Positions 52,673 to 61,500 of a stretch of DNA of 64,000 nucleotides are shown in pieces. The translations under genes and the position numbers were made by a program. The notes under the pieces are model-generated. The model made no database searches. It saw only the letters and a program-made list of their open reading frames with translations, and was not told the origin of the DNA. The stretch's first letter is position 1, and each line of letters starts with the position of its first letter. This DNA is from Pseudomonas nitroreducens NBRC 12694 (GTDB lineage Bacteria; Pseudomonadota; Gammaproteobacteria; Pseudomonadales; Pseudomonadaceae): assembly GCF_002091755.1 (NCBI RefSeq), contig NZ_BDAI01000016.1, forward strand, positions 46,788 through 110,787, given 5' to 3'.

Positions 52673-53629
52673 ATGCCGCACACCATTACTGTCCATTACG
52701 CCCAGGGCATCCTGCAGGCCGCCGAGCGCCTGGGGCTGCCGGTGCCTGCCGATCTGCAGGCGGCCAGCCTGGAGCCGCGCATTCCGTTGCAGCGCCAGGA
52801 CGCTTTCTGGGAAGCCATTTGTGCCGCTTCGGGCGATCCGTTGCTGGGCCTGCGCCTGGGCAGTGCGCTGCAAGTGGGGCACCTGGACATGGTCGGTGCG
52901 CTGCTGATGAGCTGTGACCACTATGGCGAGGCGCTGGACGCCTTGCTGGAGTATTACCCGATCATCGCCGAGGGCAGCGAGTTCCAGCGTGAGCAGGATG
53001 CAACGCAGGTACGCCTGGTCTATCGGCCGAGCTACACCGTGCGCCGCGAGGAGCGTGTGGAGGCCGCCCTGGCCAGCCTGGTGCACCTGACTCGCTGGAT
53101 CACCGGCGATCGCGTCAATCCGCAGCGACTGATCCTCAGCCATGCCGCCCGGGGCGAGCCGACGCGGTATGTCGAGGTGCTGGGATGCCCGGTTATCTTC
53201 GAGGGTGCCGAGAATGCCCTGAGCTTTGCCGTGGCTGATCTCGACGTGCCGCTGATCCAGGCCAACGCCCTGATGCGCGAGCACCTGCGGGCGCTGGCCG
53301 ACGCCCAGCTCGAACGTCTGGGAGCGCAGAGCCTGGCCGCGCGCGTGCAGCAGCTGCTGCGGCAGAACCCGCGCTGGGGCAAGGAGAAGGTCGCCGAGCA
53401 ACTGGAGCTCAGCGGACGCCACCTCAACCGCAAACTGGCGGAGGAAGGCACCAGCTTCAAGCTGCTGCGCGAACAGGTGTTGCATGGCATGGCCGAACAA
53501 CTGCTGCGCGAGTCCTCGCGACTGGGCGAGGTGGCCGAGCGCCTGGGGTTCTCCGACGAGAGCGCTTTCGCCAAGGCTTTCCGCCGCTGGAGCGGGATGA
53601 CGCCGGGGCAATTCCGTCAGGGCAACTGA
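52673..53629 (+). CDS. AraC-family transcriptional regulator (OruR/ArgR-like layout)
   Basis: A 318-aa regulator. The N-terminal ~200 residues have the arabinose-binding-domain type seen in OruR-like AraC regulators (GDPLLGLRLG, VGHLDMVGALLMSC, then HAARGEP). The C-terminal ~90 residues hold the double helix-turn-helix (WGKEKVAEQLELSGRHLNRK, then LGEVAERLGFSDESAFAKAF and RRWSGMTPGQFR). It is divergent from the BASS-TSUP-amidohydrolase operon and very probably controls it. Confidence 0.9.
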   Translation: MPHTITVHYAQGILQAAERLGLPVPADLQAASLEPRIPLQRQDAFWEAICAASGDPLLGLRLGSALQVGHLDMVGALLMSCDHYGEALDALLEYYPIIAEGSEFQREQDATQVRLVYRPSYTVRREERVEAALASLVHLTRWITGDRVNPQRLILSHAARGEPTRYVEVLGCPVIFEGAENALSFAVADLDVPLIQANALMREHLRALADAQLERLGAQSLAARVQQLLRQNPRWGKEKVAEQLELSGRHLNRKLAEEGTSFKLLREQVLHGMAEQLLRESSRLGEVAERLGFSDESAFAKAFRRWSGMTPGQFRQGN

Positions 53630-53634
53630 GCCAC

Positions 53635-53874
53635 CTATTGGCGGTCGCGGTCCAGCGACGCCAGCGCATGGGCGGCGGGCAGGTCGACGCGTTGGGGAAT
53701 GCTGCGCGGGTGTTCGATGGCACCGGTGCCGGGCAGCTTCGACACGAAGAACTGGTCGACGCCCAAGAACAGTAGGACCAGGGCGATAGCGCCTATCCAG
53801 CAGAGGACGTCGTAGTCCAGCGGCCAGCCACGGTGCTGGCGCTGGGAATGGAGGGGAGGCTGGCTTTTCTTCAT
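53635..53874 (-). CDS. Small single-helix membrane protein (79 aa)
   Basis: A 79-aa protein: basic N-terminus (MKKSQPPLHSQRQHRG), one hydrophobic helix (VLCWIGAIALVLLFLGVDQFF) and a polar tail. The start at 53874 is the ATG; a GTG three codons upstream is possible. It ends 5 bp from the araC stop, convergent. I do not recognise the family. Confidence 0.6.
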   Translation of the reverse strand: MKKSQPPLHSQRQHRGWPLDYDVLCWIGAIALVLLFLGVDQFFVSKLPGTGAIEHPRSIPQRVDLPAAHALASLDRDRQ

Positions 53875-54058
53875 GGCGGTCACCGCGATCGGGTTGAGGA
53901 TCGGCGAAGCCAGGGGAGTGCCTGGATTCGCCGACCATTGTCCGGTTGGCGGTGATGTCGGGAACTCAGGGAGCTCTGTAGGATGAGTAGGAATTTCCTC
54001 TGTCTGAAAATTCCAGGCTCTTAGGGCGTACAGGGTTCGACGTTACACGCCGTTTCGC

Positions 54059-55210
54059 TCAGGCGCCCGGCAGTGACTTGTCCTTTGGCCAGAGCAGCCA
54101 CAACTGGCCGTCCTGCTTCATGTGCCCGGCGAGCTCCCCGGCGGCATCGCCAGTGCCCCAGAACAGGTCCGCGCGCACTTCGCCGACGATGGCGCCGCCG
54201 GTGTCCTGCGCTGCGACCGGGCGCACCACCGGCGCACCATCCGGGCGGGTGGTGGAGAGCCACATCAGGCTCCCCAACGGGATCACCTTGCGATCGATGG
54301 CCACGCTGTAGCCGGGCGTCAGCGGCACGTTCAGCGAGCCTCGCGGGCCTTCGTTGCTGTCCGGGCGCTGGCTGAAGAACACGTAGCTGGGATTGCTCGC
54401 CAGCAGTTCGTCGACGCGCTGCGGGTGGGCGCGGGCCCAGTCGCGGATGCGCGCCATGCTGACTTCTTCCTTGCTCAGCTCGCCCTGTTCCACCAGCCAG
54501 CGGCCCACCGGCTTGTACGGGCGGCCATTCTGCTCGGCGTAGCCCAGACGCAGTTGGCGACCGGAGGCCAGCTGCACACGGCCGGAGCCCTGGATCTGCA
54601 GGAACTGCAGGTCCATCGGGTCGGGCAGCCAGGCCAGCACGGGCGCATTGACCCCATCGCGGCGGATACCGGCGGCGTCAGCGTAGGGTACGAGGGTGTT
54701 GCCTTCGAGCTTGCCGCGCAGGCGCTTGCCCTTCAGCTCCGGGTAGACGCTGTCCAGCGCGACGGTGATCAGGTCTTTCGGCACGCCATAGATCGGTACG
54801 GTGTGCGTGGCGTCGCGCTGCTGGCTGCCACGGTAGACGGGCTCGTAGTAGCCGGTGATCAGGCCGTTCCTGCTGCCTTCGCCGGAACGCAGCTGGTAGG
54901 GCTGCAACTGGGCCTGCATGAACTGGCGGATCGCCGGGGCGGAAGCCGGCACATTCGCCGCTTCGGCGCAGGTCGCGGCCCAGATGTCATCTTTCTTCAG
55001 GCGTACCGCGCAGGCCGAGCGCCAGGCGCTGAAACCTTGCAGTACGTCGCTGTCGGCGGTCTGGGGCAGGTCCGACCAGGCGACCTTGGAATAGGTGGGT
55101 GCCTGGGCTTCTTCGGGCTTTTTGCCGAACAGGCCGCAGCCTGAAAGCAGGATGGCGAAACACAGGGTGGCGAGGAGAGGGCGGGTCCAGTGGCGGGACG
55201 AATCGGTCAC
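54059..55210 (-). CDS. mltA: Membrane-bound lytic murein transglycosylase A
   Basis: A 383-aa outer-membrane lipoprotein: signal peptide ending in lipobox LLSGC with Cys25, then the MltA domain with GLITGYYEPVYRGS near residue 117, the FLQIQGSGRV insert strand, VFFSQRPDSNEGPRGSLNVP, and the C-terminal 3D domain containing AAQDTGGAIVG with the catalytic-type Asp, followed by RADLFWGTGDAAGELAG. It cleaves peptidoglycan glycan chains to 1,6-anhydro-muropeptides. The start is GTG at 55210. It is divergent from polB. Confidence 0.95.
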   Translation of the reverse strand: MTDSSRHWTRPLLATLCFAILLSGCGLFGKKPEEAQAPTYSKVAWSDLPQTADSDVLQGFSAWRSACAVRLKKDDIWAATCAEAANVPASAPAIRQFMQAQLQPYQLRSGEGSRNGLITGYYEPVYRGSQQRDATHTVPIYGVPKDLITVALDSVYPELKGKRLRGKLEGNTLVPYADAAGIRRDGVNAPVLAWLPDPMDLQFLQIQGSGRVQLASGRQLRLGYAEQNGRPYKPVGRWLVEQGELSKEEVSMARIRDWARAHPQRVDELLASNPSYVFFSQRPDSNEGPRGSLNVPLTPGYSVAIDRKVIPLGSLMWLSTTRPDGAPVVRPVAAQDTGGAIVGEVRADLFWGTGDAAGELAGHMKQDGQLWLLWPKDKSLPGA

Positions 55211-55361
55211 GGGCGAGTCCTGGCAGGCAAACGAAAGCCCGCTAGCTTGGGCAGACGCGGGGCGTGCGTCAAACGCATCGGTCGGATTTACACGCCTTGC
55301 AACGAATCCGCGGGCGGACCGGTAGAATGGCGTTCTGATTCGACAGACGGGTGGTTAGAGC

Positions 55362-57722
55362 GTGGAGGCAAGGCAGGGTTTCGTCCTGACCCGACATTGG
55401 CGGGATACGCCCGAAGGCACCGAGGTGGGCTTCTGGCTGGCCACCGATGAAGGGCCCCGGCATGTGCTGCTGCCGCCGCAGACCTCGGTGGCCTTCCTGC
55501 CGACCGAGCAGCGCGCCCGCGCCGAGAAACTGCTGGCCGGCGAGCGTGGTGCCGAACTGCGCCCGCTGGGCCTGCGTGACTTCCAGCAGCGTCCGGTGCT
55601 GGGCTTGTACTGCCAGCAGCACCGCCAGTTGATGAACCTCGAGAAAAAGCTGCGCGAAGCGGGCGTCGAAGTATTCGAGGCAGACATTCGCCCACCCGAA
55701 CGCTACCTCATGGAACGCTTCATCACCGCTCCAGTGACCTTCCAGGGCGAGCCAGGCGAGGGCGGCAGTATCCTCACGGCGCAACTGCGGCCCGCGCCGG
55801 ATTATCGACCAAGGCTGAAGCTGGCCTCGCTGGACATCGAGACCAACATCCGTGGCGACCTCTATTCCATTGCCCTGGAGGGCTGCGGCCGGCGCCAGGT
55901 GTACATGCTCGGCCCCGCCAATGGCATCGACGGCGAACGCGATTTTGAGCTGGAATACTGCGAGAGCCGCGCGCAGTTGCTGGAGCGTCTGAACCAGTGG
56001 CTGGCCGAGCACGATCCCGACGCGATCATCGGCTGGAACCTGGTGCAGTTCGACCTGCGCGTCCTGCAGGAGCATGCCAAGCGCCTGGAGGTCCCGCTGC
56101 GCCTGGGGCGTGGCGGCGACGAGATGGGCTGGCGGCAGCATGCCTCGTCCAATCACTTCTTTGCCGCGGCGGCCGGGCGACTGATCATCGACGGCATCGA
56201 GGCGTTGCGCTCGGCGTTCTGGAGTTTCTCCTCGTTCAGCCTGGAAAGCGTCTCGCAGACTCTGCTGGGCGAGGGCAAGGCCATCGACAACCCCTACGAC
56301 CGCATGGCCGAGATCGACCGCCGTTTCGCCGAAGACAAGCCGGCGCTGGCGAAATACAACCTCAAGGACTGCGAGCTGGTCACGCGCATCTTCGAGAAGA
56401 CCCGCATCCTCGACTTTCTGCTGGAGCGCGCCAGTGTCACCGGGCTGCCGGCCGACCGCAGTGGTGGCTCGGTGGCAGCCTTCACCCACCTGTACCTGCC
56501 GCCAATGCACCGGCTGGGCTACGTCGCGCCGAACCTCGGTGGCAAGGCGCCGGAAGCGAGCCCCGGCGGCTTCGTCATGGATTCGCGGCCGGGGCTCTAC
56601 GAATCGGTGCTGGTGCTGGATTACAAGAGCCTGTATCCGTCGATCATCCGCACCTTCCTGATTGACCCCGTCGGGCTGGTCGAAGGGCTGAGCGACCCGT
56701 CCGACGAGGCATCGATCCCCGGCTTCCGCGGCGGACGCTTTTCGCGCACGCAGCATTGCCTGCCGGCCATCGTCGAGCGCGTCTGGCAGGGCCGCGACGC
56801 CGCCAAGCGCGACGGCAACGCGCCGCTGTCCCAGGCGTTGAAGATCATCATGAACGCCTTCTACGGCGTGCTCGGTTCCAGCGGCTGCCGCTTCTTCGAC
56901 CCACGCCTGGCATCATCGATCACCATGCGTGGCCACGAAATCATGCGTCGCACCCGCGAGCTGATCGAAGGGCAGGGGCATCGGGTGATCTATGGCGACA
57001 CAGACTCCACCTTCGTCTGGCTTGGCCGTGCCCATGGCGAAGAAGAGGCAGCACGGATCGGGCGCGATCTGGTGCGCCACGTCAACCAGTGGTGGGCGCA
57101 GCACCTGCGCGAGGAATATGGCCTGGAGTGCGCGCTGGAGATCCAGTTCGAGCGGCACTTCCGACGCTTCCTGATGCCGACCATCCGTGGCGCGGAAGAG
57201 GGCAGCAAGAAGCGCTATGCCGGCCTGGTACGGCGTGAGGACGGCAGCGACGAAATAGTCTTCAAGGGCCTGGAAACCGTGCGCACCGACTGGTCGCCGC
57301 TGGCCCAGCAGTTTCAGCAGGAACTCTACCTGCGCATCTTCCAGCGTCAGCCGTATCGCGATTACGTGCGCGACTACGTGAACCGCACCCTCGCCGGCGA
57401 GCAGGACGAGCTGCTGATTTTCCGCAAGCGCCTGCGCCGCCAGCTCGGTGACTATGAACGCAACGTGCCGCCTCACGTGCGCGCGGCGCGTATCGCCGAC
57501 GACTACAACGAGCGCCAGGGTCGGCCGCGGCAGTACCAGCGCGGTGGCTGGATCAGCTACGTCATCACCGTCAACGGCCCGGAGCCGCTGGAAACGCTCA
57601 GCTCGCCCATCGACTACGACCACTACGTCAGCCGCCAGCTGCAGCCGATCGCCGACGCCATCCTGCCGTTCGTGGACGACGACTTCGGCGCGTTGATCGA
57701 CAAGCAGATGGGCCTGTTCTGA
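55362..57722 (+). CDS. polB: DNA polymerase II (family B)
   Basis: A 786-aa family-B polymerase of the usual PolB length. The exonuclease domain shows SLDIETNIRGD near residue 156 and IGWNLVQFDLRVL near 224. The polymerase domain has DYKSLYPSIIRTF near 420, KIIMNAFYGVLG near 493 and YGDTDSTFVWLG near 544, which supplies the catalytic Asp pair. PolB is an SOS-linked translesion and replication-restart polymerase. The start is GTG at 55362; no ATG suits better. I saw no clear LexA box in the 150 bp shared with mltA. Confidence 0.96.
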   Translation: MEARQGFVLTRHWRDTPEGTEVGFWLATDEGPRHVLLPPQTSVAFLPTEQRARAEKLLAGERGAELRPLGLRDFQQRPVLGLYCQQHRQLMNLEKKLREAGVEVFEADIRPPERYLMERFITAPVTFQGEPGEGGSILTAQLRPAPDYRPRLKLASLDIETNIRGDLYSIALEGCGRRQVYMLGPANGIDGERDFELEYCESRAQLLERLNQWLAEHDPDAIIGWNLVQFDLRVLQEHAKRLEVPLRLGRGGDEMGWRQHASSNHFFAAAAGRLIIDGIEALRSAFWSFSSFSLESVSQTLLGEGKAIDNPYDRMAEIDRRFAEDKPALAKYNLKDCELVTRIFEKTRILDFLLERASVTGLPADRSGGSVAAFTHLYLPPMHRLGYVAPNLGGKAPEASPGGFVMDSRPGLYESVLVLDYKSLYPSIIRTFLIDPVGLVEGLSDPSDEASIPGFRGGRFSRTQHCLPAIVERVWQGRDAAKRDGNAPLSQALKIIMNAFYGVLGSSGCRFFDPRLASSITMRGHEIMRRTRELIEGQGHRVIYGDTDSTFVWLGRAHGEEEAARIGRDLVRHVNQWWAQHLREEYGLECALEIQFERHFRRFLMPTIRGAEEGSKKRYAGLVRREDGSDEIVFKGLETVRTDWSPLAQQFQQELYLRIFQRQPYRDYVRDYVNRTLAGEQDELLIFRKRLRRQLGDYERNVPPHVRAARIADDYNERQGRPRQYQRGGWISYVITVNGPEPLETLSSPIDYDHYVSRQLQPIADAILPFVDDDFGALIDKQMGLF

Positions 57723-57735
57723 GTCCCGGGCTGAT

Positions 57736-57769
57736 ATGAACAAGGCCGGCGATTGCCGGCCTTGTTCAT
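57736..57769. terminator. Bidirectional terminator between polB and queD
   Basis: ATGAACAAGGCCGGC (57736-57750) and GCCGGCCTTGTTCAT (57755-57769) form a 15-bp perfect stem with a GATT loop. It lies between convergent genes, 13 bp from each stop, so it probably ends both transcripts. Confidence 0.85.
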
Positions 57770-57782
57770 GGCTTCGGGCGGA

Positions 57783-58139
57783 TCAGTCGCCGCGATATTC
57801 GCAACCGCTGGTGCAGGTCTCGTGCACGCGCACCTTGGACAGCTCTGGCAGCAGCGGCTTGAGCTGTTGCCAGATCCAGCGGCAGAGATTTTCGCTGGTG
57901 GGGTTGTCCAGGCCGGGGATGTCGTTCAGGTAGTTGTGGTCGAGCTGATCGTAGATCGGCTTGAAGATCTGCTTGATCTCGGCGAAATCACGAATCCAGC
58001 CGGTATGCGGATCGACCTCGCCCTCGATGTAGATGGCGGCTCGGAAGGAGTGGCCATGCAGGCGGCCGCACTGATGCCCGGCGGGAACGTGGGGTAGGCG
58101 GTGGGCGGATTCGAAGGTGAATTCTTTGAACAATTCCAC
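57783..58139 (-). CDS. queD: 6-carboxy-5,6,7,8-tetrahydropterin synthase
   Basis: A 118-aa member of the 6-pyruvoyltetrahydropterin synthase fold. It has ESAHRLPHVPAGHQCGRLHGH, giving the zinc-binding histidines and catalytic Cys, then LDHNYLNDIPG and PTSENLCRWIW, and a final VHETCTSGCEYRG. QueD makes the 7-deazaguanine precursor CPH4 from dihydroneopterin triphosphate on the way to queuosine. The GTG at 58139 is chosen because the protein then starts at ELFKEFTFESAH like its homologues; the frame continues 24 codons upstream with unrelated sequence. Confidence 0.93.
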   Translation of the reverse strand: MELFKEFTFESAHRLPHVPAGHQCGRLHGHSFRAAIYIEGEVDPHTGWIRDFAEIKQIFKPIYDQLDHNYLNDIPGLDNPTSENLCRWIWQQLKPLLPELSKVRVHETCTSGCEYRGD

Positions 58140-58523
58140 GTGGTGCACTCTGTGACGAATGCCGGCCCGAGAGCGGGCCGGCCGGAAAATGGCTGCATAG
58201 TTTATCACCATCGTGCCGCCGGCCCTGCCAGCGGTTCATCCGATTTTCAGCCTCAGGATCCGGTATTCGAGATTGAGCTCAGCATCTGCTGGTCCATGCG
58301 ACGGAGAAGCGCTGTCCAGCCTGTTGCCTCGCGGTATTTCCTTTGCTCCTACGGCACCAGCAATAGCCGGCCACAAGGCGTCCGTTTGCTCTGTAGTCCA
58401 CTGCGATCGTAGTTGCGGCGAATCCGCATTGATCTGCCGAATTGTCCTACAAATGACTCAATGACTCCCGCCTTAAGCTGGCCACCGCAGTTTTATTTCT
58501 GTGGCTGGATAAGGAAAATGCAG
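58140..58523. other. Intergenic region before the adhesin gene
   Basis: About 380 bp between divergent genes. It holds the promoters of queD and the adhesin. No repeat or recognised operator was seen. AAGGA at 58511-58515 is the adhesin ribosome site. Confidence 0.5.
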
Positions 58524-61500
58524 ATGTCCGCTGAAAAAGTCCAATTGGTAGAAGTCTCCGAAAATGCAGCCCAGCGGGTTACGTTCAAGGATGGCGGCAA
58601 GGTCAAGGCAAAGGTCGGTACCAAGTACCTTCTTAAACTCGATAATAATGAAGTGGCTCCGGAGAACGTCACGGTCAAGCGGGACGGCAAGGATCTGCTG
58701 GTGTTTTTCCAGGGCAGCGACAAGCCTGATCTGGTCATCCAGGACTTCTTCGCAGACGGCATGGACAGCCAGCTCTATGGCGTATCCGAAGACGGCCAGA
58801 TGTACGCGTATGTGCGTACCGATGGTGAGGGCTTCTACAGCCAGCTGTTGCTGGCCGATGGCGAGATGACCCCCATTGCCCTTGGGGGTGAACCGCTGGG
58901 CGCCGCCCCGGTGGTCAATGGCGAGATCGACGAATCTGCCGGTTTCCTGCTATGGCCGCTTCTGGCGGGCGCAGGAGCGGTGGGTGGTGTGGCCGCAGCG
59001 ACCAAGAATGATGACAAACATCACACCAAGACCAGCCCCTCCGTCACTGATACCCAGATCACCGACCATGTGGGGCCGAAGCAGGGTGTGATCGCCAATG
59101 GCGACGCCACCGACGATCCGCGTCCGGTCATTTCCGGCAAGGGTGAGGCGGGCGCAGTCATCCACATCTATGACAATGGCCAGGAAATCGGCAGCACCAC
59201 GGTCGGGCCGGACCAAACCTGGACATTTACCCCCAATGTTGACCTCAACGACGGCAACCACAGCATTGATGTCGTCCAGGAAGGCAAAGGGGAAAAACCC
59301 AGTGCTCCTGTCCACGTCATCGACTTTGCCGTAGACACGGTTCCGCCTTCCGCTCCCACTGCCGAGATAAGCGGTGCCGTCGAGCACGATGGCCAGACTT
59401 ACTCGCCCAGCAATGAACCATCCATCCATGGTACCGGCGAACCCGGCGACAGCATCATCGTCGTTTACCCGACAGGCGAAACCGTTACGGTTGACGTAAA
59501 GGACGACGGTACCTGGGTTGCTCCGCCGCCCACTCAGCCGCTCCCCGAGGGCAATAACGACATCAAGGTTATCGCGCAGGACCCAGCGGGCAACCAGACC
59601 GAAATCGTCGTTCCGGTCATCATCGACACCATTGCTCCGGAAGCGCCGAAAGTCTGGCTGGACCCTGACTCGGACACTGGAGTCAAGGGTGACAACATCA
59701 CTAATGACTCCAGGCCGACCATCGATGGTCACACTGAGCCGGGCGCAGATGTCACGGTGAAATTCCCCACCGGTGAAACCGTAGTTGTTACCGCCGACGC
59801 GAATGGCGATTGGTCCGTCACCCCGACGAAGCCATTGCCGGACGGGGCCGGCGACATCACTGTTGTTGCCACCGACCCCGCTGGCAACCCTAGCCAACCC
59901 ACAGTCATTTCTCTGGATATCGACACCACAGCCCCTGATGCGCCCAAGGTCTGGCTGGATCCAGCGTCCGACACCGGTATCAAAGGTGACAATATCACCA
60001 GCGACACCATGCCGACCATTGACGGCAAGACCGAGCCGAACGCGGACGTCAAGGTGACGCTGCCAACCGGCGAGGTGATCAACGTCAAGGCAGACGACGA
60101 CGGTAACTGGTCAGTGACTCCGACCAAGCCTCTTACGGAGGGTGACAACAGCATCAGCGTCACCGCGACGGATGCTGCAGGAAACGCCAGTCAGCCGACT
60201 GTGATCGTGGTCGGCATTGACACGACCACTCCGCCCAAGCCGGTGATCGGTCCGGATGGCACACTCGACATGGTTTACGACAACGTCGAGCCCAAGGTTG
60301 GCCCGCTCAATAGCGGCGACAGCACCAACGACACTCGGCCCACCTTCTCAGGCAACGGTGAGCCGAATCAGACCATCACCCTGTACGATGGTGGCAAGAA
60401 GATTGCCGAGGCAGTCGTCGGTCAGGATGGCAAGTGGAGCTATGAAGCTCCACAAGATAAGCCACTGTCTGAAGGTGCCCATGACATCACGGTGACCGTG
60501 ACCGATGTTGCGGGTAATGTCAGTCCGTCTTCGGACCCGTTCGTGGTGGTAGTGGATACCATTGCTCCGGATGCCCCCCAGGTCTGGCTGGACCCTGACT
60601 CTGATACGGGCGTCAAGGGCGACGGCATCACCAATGAGACCAAGCCAACCATCGACGGCCATACAGAGCCTCATGCCGATGTGAAGGTCACATTGCCCAC
60701 CGGAGAGGTTCTCACGGCCACGGCGGATGAAAACGGCAACTGGTCGGTTACGCCGAGCAAACCACTGCCGGAGGGTAACAACAACATCAGTGTCACTGCG
60801 GCGGACGCTGCTGGAAACACCAGTCCACCGACCGTTATCGTGGTTGATATCGATACCACCCCGCCGGACATTACCAAACTGTTGATTACTGGCGTGGAAG
60901 ACCATGTGGCGCCGATCACCGGTAATATCCCGAATGGCGGCGAAACCGATGATGCGCGTCCTGAGATCAGTGGTAAGGGTACTGCTGGCGATACCGTTAT
61001 CGTCTTCAGCAAGGACAGTACCGGTAACCATGAGATCGGTCGCGCCACAGTAGGTGCTGACGGTACATGGAAGCTGACCCCCACACTTCCGCTGGTTTCC
61101 GGTGCGAATGACCTGACCGCTGTCGAGATGGACGTAGCGGGCAACAAGACCGATCCAAGCGCGAAGTACAGCATTGACGTTGTGATCGGTGCGCCATCGG
61201 TACCGACTATCATCAGCGTCCATGACGATGTCGGTCCATATCAGGGCTTCCTGCAGAAAGGTGATGTCACTGACGACAGCACACCGACCTTCAAGGGCTC
61301 CGCTGATGGTGGCAGCGTCATCAAGCTCTATGACGGTAGCACTCTGATCGGCAGCGCCATGGTCGATGCCAGTGGTAACTGGAGTATCACCACCGACAAA
61401 CTGGCCGACGGTCCGCATGAGGTGATTGCCACCGCCACCAACAGCGTAGGTCAAAGCAGTGAACCGACGGGAGGGTGGAACTTCAGCGTCGACACCACCG

